Of a stretch of DNA of 64,000 bases, positions 44,771 to 57,296 are shown in pieces. The notes beneath the pieces are model-generated. The model was not told the origin of the DNA and did not search any database. It saw only the letters and a program-made list of their open reading frames with translations. The DNA lies in assembly GCA_028017165.1 (NCBI GenBank), contig CM051526.1, positions 61,276,274-61,340,273 on the forward strand, in the 5' to 3' direction. The stretch's first letter is position 1; the number at the start of each line of letters is the position of its first letter. The position numbers and the translations under genes were made by a program. This DNA is from Herpetospermum pedunculosum. Taxonomy: Eukaryota > Streptophyta > Magnoliopsida > Cucurbitales > Cucurbitaceae.

Positions 44771-45952
44771 GTATTTTTATTTTATTTTACAAATAAATTG
44801 TTTTAAATTAGTAATACTTATTTAATTTTTTTTTAAGAATATAGAAAAAAACTGCAATATGATATAATTAATAATACAAAACAGTGACATTATATTTACT
44901 TTAAAAAAATAAACTGCTATTTTGCATCCAACACCAGGCTCGAAAATCAAGGGGTGCATGCGACCATTAAGCCAAACAGATGCGCGTTAAAACGTAGTGA
45001 CGGATATTTAAAAAAAAAAACATTTGACAGTAAATATATATATATATTTTTTTTTTTTACAACATGAACGGGTGAGGTTCGTATTAGACATTATGGAGTT
45101 TCATACTAAAACCAAATTTGGAGATGAGGTGTCTGCAATGAAGATGGTTTTAAGTGGACATTGATGAGATTCATCAATATATTTGTGGAGGTCATAACTG
45201 ATTAGGATGACTTCAATTTGAAGTTTTCAGGCAAGATAGTTTGTGGAGGTAAGTTTTAAGATGTTTTGATGAGGGATGTTGATGAGTTGAAGCGGAAGGG
45301 TGAAATTTTCTGTGTTGGGAGTGATGACTCCTTGAGGGATAGTGACATTATCCATGGCCATAGTTGATCGTTGCGAAGAAAAAAGATTAGGAGCAAAAGC
45401 TCGGATACCATATTAGACATCATGAGGTTCCATCCTAAAACCAATTGATGATAGAAGGAGTAACTCATGTATGTTATATTATGAGTGAGGTCCTTTTATC
45501 TTTCCGATGTGAGATCCTCAACAGTTCGAACATTTAACCTCTTGGTTACTAGTTATATATTATGCCGATTGAATTATACTCATATGTTAGCGACCTATGA
45601 CAATTGAATGCGTAGAAGACACATTCTAATAAAGAAGAAAAAAGCTACTTTTCTAAATTGTTTCAAACCAACTCGTTTTTTTTTTATTTTTAATTTTGTT
45701 TAAAGAAATCTTTAGTTTGGTAATTAATCCAAATGTGTATGATTAATTATTAATAGAAATGGTGGGTTTTTTTTTTCATTGCAAAAAAAAAAAAAAAAAC
45801 AAAAAACAAAAAAGAAGAATTGACAGCAGTCCTAGGAAAATAAAGTGTAATGCTATATTATAAGGTGTGATTCATGATGAATTCATTAAACAAATGCAAA
45901 TGTTATGAAAAAAAATCTAATTCAATGTCCATTTCTATGAATAACTATCGAG
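44771..45952. other. Repeat-derived intergenic DNA
   Basis: At 45075-45500 the sequence GTATTAGACATTATGGAG recurs as CATATTAGACATCATGAGG, with CTCGGATACCA resembling a primer-binding-site context, so a decayed LTR element is possible. A minus-strand SINE fragment is at about 45520-45595 (CAGTTCGAACATTTAACCTC). Confidence 0.5.
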
Positions 45953-46072
45953 AATTGGCCTAGTGATCATGAAAGGCCTTGAGACTAGCAGTAAAATGTT
46001 GTAGAATCAGGTGATCTGTCTCGTGAGATTAGTCGAGGTGCGCGTAAGTTGACTTGAACACTCACAGATATA
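45953..46072 (+). mobile_element. Au-type SINE, internally deleted
   Basis: GGCCTAGTGATCATGAAAGG and TGAGATTAGTCGAGGTGCGC mark the Au family; the middle portion with the B-box is missing. Confidence 0.5.
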
Positions 46073-46581
46073 AAAAAAAATGCTCATTTCTATGAACTTT
46101 CATAATTTATAAAAATATTTCGAGCAAATATTGATTATTATAGTTCATCTACAAAGTTCTATAAACTTATGAATCTCAATATTTTTGTAGATTTTCTTCA
46201 TGTTTTGTACCATCCATTTACAAGAAGATTCAATTGGTACAAGAAAAAGGAAATTAATTAGAAAAAGAAAACAGACAAGAGGAATCAAAGAGAGCAAAAG
46301 AAGATCTCTCACCTTCACTTCTTTAATTTATCTTTGTCATTATTCATAATCTTTGTCTTTTGCTTTAAGAAAACCCCCCATTCCCTTTGCCACTTTGATC
46401 CAATATTGTGTAGTTTGTAAGTTTTTAATATTTTTCAAAAGAATATCACTTTTTCCTTTCTTATTCATTCATCATCTTTACTCCTCCAACTACTTCCCTC
46501 TCTTTTAAAAGCCTTCAAAAGCCTCTCATAATTCCACATGTATTACAATCTTTGAAATAGAGATCACAAGAAGTTAAAGAG

Positions 46582-48647
46582 ATGACAATTACTTTTGCTC
46601 TCAATCTCATCCTTCTCTTCCCTCTCCTTTTTATCTCTTGTAAGTCACTTTAATTTCTTTTGCTTTTCATATTTTGTATCAGGTTTAGGGTTTATGGTTT
46701 AGGGTTTAAGTCTGGTTCAAACGCATATCGATTTTATTTCTTTTTAACCGTCACAAAATGTTTAAATTTGTTGACAAAATGGTGATATAATGTCAAAAAA
46801 ATATTTGTTTTTATTTACTAAGTTGAAAATATTTTATGCTTTGATTTGATGAAATAAGTATAGTGTCCAATTTATAAAATTGAAGGCTAATGGAATTTAT
46901 ATATAACCTAACATTATCTTATATCCCACCTAATATAAGTAGCTATTGTAGCAAATAAACTCATTAGAAATACTATTACATATACGCTAACAATTTACAA
47001 TTGTCCAAAAAAAAAAAAAATTACACTTTCACAAACATTACCCTTTTCGTAATCTCACATCATCCTAATATTTTAGACTCCGTTTGATAATCATTTGATT
47101 TTTAGTTCTTAGTTTTTAAAAATTAAGTCTTTAAATAATACCATCTCCACCTATAAATTTATACATGATTTTCATCTTGGTCAAGGAAACATTAGAACTC
47201 TTAGTCAAATTCTAAAAACAAAACCATTTTTTTTAAAGCTATTTTTTTTTCTTCTTAAAATTTGGCTTGAATTTTGAAAACACTTGTAAAACATAGATAA
47301 CACAACCAAAGAACTCATAAGTAGATGTATTGTTTATACACTTAATTTTAAAAAACCAAATAGTTATCAAACGAGACCTTAAAGTTTTGTGAGAGTGTAA
47401 CAAGTCACTATTTGTTTTAGGATAGTACATTACACAACTGCAGGTTTAGTTTCGAAGAAAATTAAAACACTCCCCTTCTTTCCTCGTTTTGTTATTTAAG
47501 CGAAATTGATGAAAACCAGTCAATTTTAAAAGAAACAGAGATGCTTTAAATGTCAACTTAAGCTTTTGGGTTGATAATTGGTAATTTAACATGACATCAT
47601 CAAAGCGGTCTAGTATTTTCAAGCACTATAATATTGATATAATTATTTACCATAACCCATAAACTTTAAGTTTTTTTTAGTACACCAATTGTGGGGTTGG
47701 GAATCGAACCTCCGAACTCAAAATCGAACCTCCGACCTCAAGGGAATGAGTGCATACCAAATACTTCTTAGCTTAAACCCACTTTGGCTCCATAAGCTTA
47801 AGTTGTTTTTGGGTTGATTGGTGTTCTAACACGTAAAAAAAAAAAGCCGAAAATCAATAAACAAACAAACACATACTAAATAAATTTAATTTAGTCACTT
47901 TGTGTAACAGACGCAGAAATTTCTAGCAAGATTGGAATCAACTATGGGCAACTTGGGAGCAACCTTCCAGCACCAAATCTTGCCATTGAAATGATAAAAT
48001 CCATGAAAGCCGGCAGAGTGAAGCTGTACGATGCCAACAATGAAATCTTGAGCCAGTTATCAGGAACAAAGATTCAAGTTTCGATCATGATACCCAACAA
48101 TGAAATTTCAGACATTGCAAACAACCAGACAAGATCCGATGAATGGATCCTAAACAATGTTCTCCCTTTTTACCCTGATACCATGATTCGGTTCATTCTT
48201 GTTGGCAATGAAGTTCTGAGCTATGATTCTAGTCGGGATCGTCGAGTTTGGATCGACCTTGTGCCGGCCATGAGACGGGTTTGGCAAACCCTCAAAGTCC
48301 TAGACTTGCAGATCATTAAAGTTGGAACTCCCTTGGCTATGGACGTTTTGGAGACGACGTTTCCACCGTCGAGAGGGACGTTTCGATCGGATATTCGACG
48401 GACCGTGGTGGCTCCGATGTTGGACTTCTTGAATGAGACCAGGTTAGTTTATTCTAAATAGGTTATGGTTGATTTAATTTTGAAACAAATAAGTGTGCTC
48501 GAGTTTTGAGAAATAGGTCTAAAAGTTTTTTCCACAATTCGCACCTTTTATCGAAGGATTATTAAAATATGTATGCCAACAAGAACATAACTCAACTGCA
48601 TGATTTATTGACCATGAGGTTCTATGTTCAATCTCCCACCCCAACAC

Positions 48648-48720
<73 letters not shown>

Positions 48721-50990
48721 TAAACCTATTTCTAGTAGTTATTAGAGAATAACCACAATTTGGCAGTCACATTTAATAGTTTTCCCTCCTTCCCAACTCT
48801 CTCTACCTCTTTTAAATTTTTTTTTTTTTTTGAGAGAGGATACTTTTTGAGATATTTGTACGAATAATCCTAAATTTAGCTCGTTTGAGAGAATAACCGA
48901 AATACAGAAATTAATCAAATTGACCATTTATGACATCATCAACTTTTTTTTAAATGTTATTTTGCTTGCTTTCACTCTCCCTCTTGTGCCTGTTCCACTT
49001 TTGAACGGAAATTTTCTACTCTAGCCCAGCAATAACTATTAAAAAAAATGCTTGATGATGTGAGAAAAAGTCAATTTGGCTCATTTTTAAAATTCGAGTC
49101 AATCACTAAAAATTTAAGGTTATCCTAAAAACTTAGGGACCCAAAATAATTTAGACATCTAGTTTTTAGTTTTTAATTTTTTATGTTGTTTTGAAATTTA
49201 TGCTTGTTTTCTAACCATACGTTCCACCTTCTTTAAAAAAAAATATATTAGAATTTTTAGCCAAATTTTAAAAAACAAATTTATAAAAACTATATTTTTT
49301 TTAATTTTAAACACTTGGATTTGATTTTGAAAATACTTTTGAAAAGTACATAACAAAACATAGAAACTCACAAGTTGAAGTAATATTTATAAGCTTTAAT
49401 TTTTAAAATCCAAAAATTATAAGCCCAAAAATGGTTATGAAATGGAACTTGATTTTTTTTATATAATTTATTATTCATATTTAAAATTACCCCTCACTCA
49501 AACAAGCGAGTCTGGCAGCGGACATATGTATGTATTGACGACCAAGAGGTCTGTAGTTCGAATCCTCCACCCCAATGTACTCAAAAAAAAAAAAAAAAAA
49601 AAAACAAGTGATTAACAATATTAATTGAGAAGAAAATAACCGTACGTGGTCGAGGTCGAGTCTATGAGATGGCCTTAAAACATCACACAACTGAAAACCT
49701 TAAACTTAATATTTTTGTATTCATATTCTTGACAGGTCTTTCTTGTTCGTGGATGTGTATCCATATTTTCCCTGGTCAGCAAACCCCATGGATATCAACT
49801 TGGATTTTGCCCTTTTCAATGCAAATTTTGAACAGATTGACATGGGAACTGGTCTTGCGTATACTAATCTTTTGGACCAAATGCTGGACTCTCTTATCTT
49901 TGCCATGGCCAAACTCGGCTATCCCGATATCCGGCTGGTCATATCAGAGACAGGGTGGCCGACCACCGGTGATATCGAACAACCAGGTGTGTTTAAACTA
50001 CCACTTAACTCAAAAGTTTAGACTCTCGTCTATTCATATTTTCTTATCACATAATCATGTAACATATTTTTATTTAATCTTTTATTCATATTCTTTACCC
50101 TAGGCGCTAATCTCCTCAATGCGGCTACCTACAACCGGAATCTAGTAAAGAGGATAACAACAAAGCCTACAATAGGGACACCGGCGAGACCAGGGGTGGT
50201 GATACCGACGTTCATATTTTCTCTCTTCGACGAGAACCAGAAGTCGGGGCTGGGGACGGAGCGACATTGGGGGCTGTTGAGCTCTGACGGGAGTCCGAAC
50301 TACGACATCGACTTGACGGGAAAGAAGTCGTTGATGGAATATGATCCATTGCCGGTGGTGGATAACAATGTGCCGTTTAGGGGAACGTTGTGGTGTGTGG
50401 CGGCGAGAGGAGTGGATTTGATGGAGCTCGGGGCGGCGGTGGCCAACGTGTGCGGCGGAGGAGACGGGACTTGTGAGGCGCTGTCACCGGGGAGGGAGTG
50501 CTATGAGCCGGTATCAGTGTATTGGCATGCAAGCTATGCTTTTAGTTCATATTGGTCAAAGTTTAGGAGCCAAGGAGTAAGCTGCAATTTCAATGGACTT
50601 GCTGAACAGACAACTATTGATCCTAGTGAGTTCAATTCTCTCTTTCTCTCCCTCTCTCTATATATACATGTCTATTTTCTAATTTGATCTAAAGTAATAA
50701 AAGTTTATTTTTTTGAGTACAACAATTGCGGCCGTGAGATCGAACTTTCGACCTCAAAAAAACATGTCAATTACCGCTGAGCTAAACTCATTTTGACATT
50801 GATATTTATGAATTTGAACTATCCTCTTGTTGGCAAAAATTATCTCGTTATTAACCCTCATTATCGTTCTTGTTATACGTTTTTTTTTTTAATTTTTGCT
50901 AATATGATTTAATATGATTAGATTTGATTTATTGCATAATTTTCTTGGACAGGTAATGATTCATGCAGGTTCCCAAGTGTGACATTCTAA
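46582..50990 (+). CDS. A6: Beta-1,3-glucanase, GH17 with X8/CBM43 domain, A6-like
   Basis: Five exons: 46582-46639, 47911-48442, 49736-49986, 50104-50625, 50953-50990. All introns are GT-AG and phases agree, giving 466 aa. Residues 1 to about 21 are a signal peptide (hydrophobic MTITFALNLILLFPLLFISC), so the protein is secreted to the wall. GH17 spans about 27-345: proton donor Glu120 in LVGNEVL and nucleophile Glu268 in ISETGWPT are present. The X8 domain (about 376-461, LWCVAARG to CRFPSV) has its six Cys and binds beta-1,3-glucan. The sequence closely follows what I recall of Arabidopsis A6, an anther-expressed protein linked to callose breakdown around microspores; that role is inferred. 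Intron 1 (1271 bp) and intron 2 (1293 bp) are swollen by transposons. AATAAA at 51137-51142 fits a polyadenylation signal. Confidence 0.5.
47076..47378. mobile_element. Harbinger-like MITE in glucanase intron 1
   Basis: Ends GACTCCGTTTGATAATCATT and, inverted, GGTCTCGTTTGATAACTATT, flanked by TTA (47073-47075 and 47379-47381). It is related to 6990-7352. Confidence 0.5.
47675..47795 (-). mobile_element. SINE-like fragment in glucanase intron 1
   Basis: GTGGGGTTGGGAATCGAACC and TCCGACCTCAAGGGAATGAG, with a short internal duplication of AATCGAACCTCCGA. It is the same type as 26590 and 50712. Confidence 0.5.
48570..48715 (+). mobile_element. SINE in glucanase intron 2
   Basis: GCCAACAAGAACATAACTCA, TTGACCATGAGGTTC and TTCAATCTCCCACC, followed by poly-A of about 38 bases and (TA)n. 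Same sense as the gene. Confidence 0.5.
48858..49130. mobile_element. Foldback element relative in glucanase intron 2
   Basis: The TTTGTACGAATAATCC start, TGACCATTTATGACATCATC, and the inverted right arm with GATGATGTGAGAAAAAG and TTCGAGTCAATCAC resemble the elements at 29156 and 29761 but lack the CTAGCTGCGGGC core. Confidence 0.5.
49494..49604 (+). mobile_element. tRNA-derived SINE in glucanase intron 2
   Basis: CATATGTATGTATTGACGAC, CAAGAGGTCTGTAG and GTTCGAATCC with a 23-base poly-A tail, the family of 12267. It ends about 130 bases before exon 3. Confidence 0.5.
50712..50800 (-). mobile_element. SINE-like fragment in glucanase intron 4
   Basis: GAGTACAACAATTGCGGCCG, GATCGAACTTTCGACCTC and CCGCTGAGCTAAACTC mark a minus-strand tRNA-like unit inside a 327-bp intron. 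Confidence 0.5.
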
Positions 50991-51136
50991 AGAAGATTAA
51001 TCATAGGATTTATCTTTCTATTTTTCTTTTTTCCCAAAGGGAGAAATTTTAGATTTAGAATATATGTAATGGAAAGTTTTCTTTGTTACTTTTATTTTTG
51101 GAAGAATTTTATATCGGTTTATATGCCTCTCAATCT

Positions 51137-51142
51137 AATAAA
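51137..51142 (+). terminator. Polyadenylation signal of the glucanase gene
   Basis: AATAAA 147 bases after the stop codon and 40 bases before the copia insertion site, so the insertion appears to have missed the 3' UTR. Confidence 0.5.
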
Positions 51143-51182
51143 AGCAGAGAATAAAAAAGCATTGGTAGTTGTTATATAATTT

Positions 51183-54156
51183 TGAGAGAAGAGAAATAGA
51201 GAGTACAACTAGTACATTTTCATTCAATAAAATCCGAGCTTAAATACACTTTCTAAATGCTAAAATAGCTTAGTTAACTCCATAAAAACAATCGCTAACT
51301 CCACTAACTCTAACTCCACAAAAATAGTCACTTACTCCACTAACTCTAAATATATCAACACTTACCCCCACTTACTTCAAATATAGTAATTGACTAAAAA
51401 TAGACTTGTAGCTTTGAGTTAAATAACATACTCCTCCTAACTCAAATGCTCCAAACATTTAGCTTGCTTCTAACACATCTACACACTACTTCTCTCATAT
51501 ACCTCACTCAGCAGTCTAGTCCCTCTAACTGGTCCATCATCAACTAGTCCATCAGTATCCAGAGAAACTTTTTTGTGACTTCACCTCTTCTTCTTTTGTC
51601 CAGTCCCACTTTTCATCATCAAAGAATTGAACATCCCTACTAATCACCATCTTCTTTTTGTGAGGTTGATAGATCTTGTATGCGTTGGACATCATGGTGT
51701 AGCCTACAAAGATTCTTTGTTTTGCCTTTTCACTCAACTTGTCTCTCTTCACCTGTAAAACATGAGAAAAACACAAACAACCAAACATCTTCAAATTTTT
51801 CAGTTTTGGTTTAGTATTAAACCAAACTTCATAGGGTGTCTTCTTCTCCAATACCCTTGTAGGTAGTCTGTTCAATAAAAAAGCTGATGTGTTTGCTGCT
51901 TCAGCCCAAAACAACTTTGACAAGTTCTTTTCATGCAACATGCATCTTGTCATCTCCATAATACTCCTGTTCTTCCTCTCGCTAACTCCTTTTTGTTGTG
52001 GAGTATATGGAACAATGAGCTGATGCTGTCTTCCAGCTTCTTCACAAAAGGAATTGAACCTTTGTGACGTGTATTCAGTCCCGTTATCGGACCTCACCAC
52101 CTGAATCTGACAACCACTCTGATTCTCAACCCATCTTTTAAACTTCAGAAACACTTCAGCTACTTCAGACTTATGCTTCATGAAGTAAATCCAACACATT
52201 CTGGTATAATCATCAATAAAGATAATGAAATACCTGCTACCATTGAGTGAGAGAGTTGGTTGAGGTACACACAAGTCAGTGTGGATGAGCTGCAACTTCT
52301 CTGTTGCTTTCCAAATTGACTTCTTGAATGACAACCTTGTTTGCTTCCCTGTCAAACAAGCTTTACCTTTTGTTTTCATCTCCTCCAGAACTGGTACTCC
52401 AACTGCCATCTCATTTTTCTGCAAATACTGCAACCCCTTCTAATGAAAATGCCCTAACCTCTTGTGCCATAGCTCAATGTCACTCTCACTTGACACTTGA
52501 AAGCTATTTCTTCCTTCTCGAGTGGATCCAATAAGAAGCTCTTGTACTGCATCTTTATTTTGAACAACTCATTTCCACTGGAATCGAAAATAAAACATTT
52601 TTCTTCTTCAAATAACACTTTGAATTTATTCTCTACTAGTTGACCAACACTTAACAAGTTTTCATCAATCTCAGGAACTAGGAGCACTTCAGTAATCAAC
52701 TTGGTTCCTGCACAACTCTCTATTGACACTGTGCCCTTCTCCTTCACTTCTAGATACTCACCATTTCCTATCTTCACCCTTGACTTGAATGACTTGTCAA
52801 GGTCCTTGAACAACTCTTTGTCACCTGTCATGTGATTGGTACACCCACTATCAACCAACCAACTGTCACATTGAGTGACTGATGAGAAACAAGTAGCCAC
52901 AAAAAGTTGATCTCCTTCTTGTTGTGTACTGCAACATGTGCTCCTCCTTGCTGTTGAGATCCTTTACAGAATCTCTCAATGTGCCCCATTGAATGACACC
53001 TTCTACACTTCACATCTGGCCTTCTCCAGCATCTGAAGTGTGGATGATTATGCTTCCCACAGTGCTTGCATGCACTGCCCTTACTGCTGCCACTTTCCTT
53101 TCTCCCTCTCCACTTCTTCTCTCTTCCACCTTCTCCCTGATGCATTCTGACTTTCAGTGCCCCCTCAATGCTTTCTTCTTGCCTCATCAACCTCCTCTGC
53201 TCTTGTGCTTGTAAAACACTTACTAACTCTATCACCTTGAGTTTAGAGAGGTCTTTGATATTTTCTAAGGAAGCAATGGTTGCTTCATATTTCTCAGGAA
53301 CTGAAATCAGAATTTTCTGAACCAATCTATTGTCAGATAAATCAGTTCCTAATGCTCTTGCCTTGTCGGCAATCTCAATCAACTTGTCTGAGTATTCTTT
53401 AATGGACTCAGAATCCTTCATTTGCATTCTCTCGAATTCCCTCACCAAGTTCAACACTTTCATGCCCTTGATCCTCTCATCACCTTCATACTCACCTTTG
53501 AGGAAGTCCCAAATCTCCTTTGTTGACTTCAAGGCCATAATTCTGTTGAATATGAATGAAGACACAACTGCATATAGGCAAGCTCTAGCTTTTGCCTTCC
53601 TGGTGACCCTCTCCTTGTGAGTCTTGATCTGGTTGATTGTTGAATTATCGGTAAGTGCAGCAACCTCATAGTCGTTCTCAACTGCTTACCAATAATCACA
53701 AGCCTCCATGTAGGCTTGCATTCTGATAGCCCATGCTTGGTAGTTTTCGCCATCTAACACTGGTGGAGCCAGTGAAGAAAGACCGCTCGATCCTGACTCC
53801 ATCTCACTCAATTCTCAAAAGTGTATCACTCGGTTTTTCTAAGGGATATCTCACTAACTCTCACTCACAGGCCCCTTAAGAATTTAGCTCTGATACCACT
53901 GTTGTTTCAAAGAGAGAAGAGAAATAGGAAATACAACTACTACATTTTCATTCATTAAAATCTGAGCTTAAATACACTTTCTAAATGCTAAAATAGCTTA
54001 GTTAACTCCATAAAAATAGCCACTAACTCCACTAACTCTAACTCCACAAAAATAACCACTTACTCCACTAACTCTAAATATATCAACATTTACCCCCACT
54101 CACTTCAAATATAGAAATTGACTAAAAATAGACTTGTAGCTTTGACTTAACTAACA
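51183..54156 (-). mobile_element. copia retrotransposon lacking reverse transcriptase (2974 bp)
   Basis: Two 246-bp LTRs (51183-51428 and 53911-54156) start TGTTA on the minus strand. The 5-bp duplication AATTT is perfect (51178-51182 and 54157-54161). The primer-binding site TGGTATCAGAGC, complementary to initiator tRNA-Met, is at 53898-53887, and the polypurine AGGAGGAGTA precedes the 3' LTR. Gag, protease and integrase are present, but the integrase C-terminal region is followed directly by the 3' LTR, with no RT or RNase H. The plus-strand copy at 43036-44560 has the same junction. Confidence 0.5.
51552..53802 (-). pseudogene. gag-protease-integrase of the RT-less copia element
   Basis: Gag starts at ATG 53802 (MESGSSGLSSLAPPVLDGEN) and has UBN2-type sequence and two zinc knuckles of form C-x2-C-x4-H-x4-C (CKHCGKHNHPHFRC and CRRCHSMGHIERFC). 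Protease has WLVDSGCTNHMTGD. Pre-integrase has LLSVGQLVE. Integrase has IFIDDYTRM, RSDNGTEYTS and QQKGVSERKNRS, so the D-D-E residues are visible. Lesions: a TAA in early gag (about 53687), a frameshift between gag and protease near 52905, and a TAG near 52441. The last frame ends at 51552, shortly before the 3' LTR. Confidence 0.5.
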
Positions 54157-54161
54157 AATTT

Positions 54162-54868
54162 TGTTAAATATTTTAATTTTAGGAAGGATAAAAGATCACT
54201 CTTAACTTTTATTTTACTTTTGACGGTATGTGGGGTAAAGATTCGAAAACTTGACTCTCTTAGTCGAGACTCGAGAGTATATGCTTTAGGCCACTGAGTT
54301 ATGTTAATGGCCTCTTAACTTCAATTTTTAATCTTTTGATTCTTTAGTAAAAACAGATAATATTAATGACATTCTAATTTCTATAACTTATTTTAGATAT
54401 AAAACTAAATGCTTAGTTTAATTATTTTTTTAAATATAAAAATTAAATTTTACAAAGGCAAAGTAATGAGAGCATGGCATTCTAAAAAAGAACTAAAAAA
54501 AAAAGCATGTTAATGAAAAGTATACTTTTTTTAAAGAACAATTTCATCAATTTCATGATGTAAAAAGAAAAGAACAAATATTGTATGAAAGGAGAATGTT
54601 CATAAAAAAATCTACTTTTGAAAGAAAAAGATATCATCAATATGTTACATGAGCATAACACAACCGGTATAATGTACGATTGACTAAGATGTCACATGTT
54701 CGACTCCCCCACCTCTACACTCTACATGTTGTAAAAAAAAAAATTCCATAATTATAAGCATAATTAGTGAATCAAGAAAAATGATATTATTTATGAAAAA
54801 AATAAAAATAGCATACTTATTTTTCCTTCCGAATATTAATATTATATGAGGATAGAAATGTTCACTAA
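54162..54868. mobile_element. Stretch with two SINE remnants
   Basis: A minus-strand fragment at about 54228-54310 (GTAAAGATTCGAAAACTTG to CCACTGAGTTATG) and a fuller plus-strand SINE at about 54640-54744 (TTACATGAGCATAACACAAC, TGTTCGACTCCCCCACCTC, poly-A). The rest is AT-rich. Confidence 0.5.
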
Positions 54869-55496
54869 GACCCGGTTTGGTATTGCGTTTCGAAGAGTAA
54901 AAAGCGATTATAAAAAAATCTTAAGCGTTAATTGTTTGGTAAATCTAATTATTTAATAATCTATCTAAAATCAATTTTCAATTTACTATTCGGTTCAAAA
55001 TCGAATTGGTACCAGCTTTTGAATTCTACTTTCTTAAAAATCCATCATCTTCCCTAACTATATTTTTAAAATTTTAAATATTTTGCTTCAATGTTTTTTT
55101 TACTTTCATGTTTATGTTATAGGAATGGAATTAGGATTTATTCTAAAAAAAAAAAGAAAAAAAGAAAAAGAAAAAATATAACAATTATTTTTTCTAAACT
55201 TTTATCAAATTGTTTAATATTAAATTACTTACAATTTAAATTATATAAAATTCAAAAACTTATTATCTTATAATAAATTTAGATATTAAACATCAATATA
55301 ATTGAAATAATATGTCAATTTTTAGTAATTATAGCTAAATCATAGCAATTTAGTATTAATTTAACAACGCTTCAACCAATTTTTTGAAGTTTAAAGTTGA
55401 AATTTACCAAACACTAAATTACTTCTTACTGCAAGATTTTTCTAAAAGCAAAATTATAAGCAATTTTTTTAAAAGCTACCACAATTCCAAACAACC
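54869..55496. mobile_element. Harbinger-like MITE (628 bp)
   Basis: Ends GACCCGGTTTGGTATTGCG and, inverted, GGTTGTTTGGAATTGTGG, flanked by TAA (54866-54868 and 55497-55499). AT-rich interior without coding frames. Confidence 0.5.
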
Positions 55497-55867
55497 TAAA
55501 TATACTTCAATGAAACTATTTTTTTTTCTTTTGAAACAAAGATCCATTATCAATCAATTAACTGCCACAGTGGCAACAATGCTATGGTTTTTAACCCGAC
55601 TAATAGCATTTCAGAATGGTTAATAGCCATTCTGGAAATACACCGACCCATAGACCGGAATTCCAACCATAATGTTTGTGGCGTGTCGCCACGTGCATGC
55701 GACGGAGCGACCAACATTTTCTTAAAAAAAGAATATTTTAAAAAGAAAAATGAAATCACCATCAATCTTTTTCATAGTTTGATGGAGCACAAAATAAAAT
55801 AAACAAGTTTTTTTCTCTAAAAAAATAACAAAAACGGTGTACGAAAATAAAGTTGGATTCGAGAGTC
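55497..55867. other. Unassigned intergenic stretch
   Basis: 55600-55720 is less AT-rich; overlapping frames on both strands show no family signal. Confidence 0.5.
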
Positions 55868-56335
55868 CACTACAAGAAAACAACTACAAGAAAACAGGGC
55901 AGAGGTTTTTTTGAGCTATAGCAGCGATTTTAAACTGCTGCAACACTTTTTGCAACGCTTGAGAAACCTCCGACTAAACCAGTGTTGTAAGGGATCTAAC
56001 AACAGTTTTTAAAGTGCTGGAATGACTTCTCACAACCGTTGCAATAGCATCAATCCTATTGCAACATTTTTGAAATAAATAGCAACACTTTTTTATTTGT
56101 TTGGGCTTTAAATTTTTTAAAGAATTTCTTTTATTTGGGCTTCACCAATTGTCCAAAAAAAATGAACACCCTATTGCAACACATTTTAAAATCGCAGCAA
56201 GAAAATCGATGCAATACATATATTTTGCAACAGTTTTTATTTGTTTCCAGAAATTGTTGCGATTTTATTAAATTTTGCAGCACTTTCTAAACCGTTGTAA
56301 AAAAAATGTCGCAATAGACTAGTTTTCTTGTAGTG
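55868..56335. mobile_element. Miniature CACTA element (468 bp)
   Basis: Ends CACTACAAGAAAACAAC and, inverted, CACTACAAGAAAACTAG, with duplication GTC (55865-55867 and 56336-56338). The left terminus is itself doubled (ACTACAAGAAAAC twice). The interior repeats CAGCAGTTT/TTGCAACAC-type units. No gene capture. Confidence 0.5.
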
Positions 56336-56338
56336 GTC

Positions 56339-57296
56339 GTTTGTGTGTGGAAGAGACATTAACACCCCAAAACATCCATTCAAAACCGTGACCAAATTTT
56401 CTTTTAAATTAAAAAGATTCGGTAAAGACAAGTTTACTTCAAAAAATGAAATTTTAAAACAATGTCTTATTTTACCACTCATTCCTCCAAAATTTGAAGT
56501 CATGATTCTATAACATAAGTGAAAATTATCCATCAATTTGGCTTAGAACATTTTCCAGACTTAAAAAAAAATATTCTCCATCTAAAAAATATGAGAGAAT
56601 ATTACAATTTCTTAACTCCGACCTTCAAAAAAGAAGTTTTTATATTTTTTAAAAGCAAATCATTTTTTTGTTTAAATTAAATAATTATTTTTTTTGGATC
56701 GGACTCCCAAAAATTATGATCTATTTCCTTAAAAATTCTAGAAAATCACTCGTAAATATTTCTAGAAAATCACTCGTAAATATTTCTAAATTTCATCTTA
56801 AGATATTTTAGAAAAAACAGACTTTGAAAAATCAATTTTACTTTTTGAGAAAATAGCAAAACTTTGAAATAACATATTAGAATCGATTTCGGATTCTAAA
56901 AAAATTAACTCCTCACCTCGAAAAAATTATAAAATCAGACTCCCAAACATTTCTAGATTCCGTCGTAGGATATTTTGTAAACATGCAAAGAAGATTAGAA
57001 AAATTATCCTCACTCTAAGGTACGTTACACAACGCCCTCGCCTTTCGATTTTGCATTTTAGTTTTTTTTTTTTTTGTTATACATTTTTTTCTTTTTTTTT
57101 TTATGGTAAATAAAACTGCAACAAGAAAAGAAAACTAAAAAGAGAGGTGAAAGAGATAAACAAATGAAGAAAAAAAAAAGAAGAGAACTAGAGAAATGCA
57201 CAATAGAAAATATAGATCTAAAGCAATATGCAAAAACCCACAATGTAATATGAAAAACAAACAAATGTAAAAAGAGAAAAAAAAAAACTAGTTTTC
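56339..57296. other. AT-rich intergenic DNA
   Basis: A 25-bp direct repeat of CTAGAAAATCACTCG lies near 56740-56785, and poly-T/poly-A tracts at 57060-57290. No gene. Confidence 0.5.
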
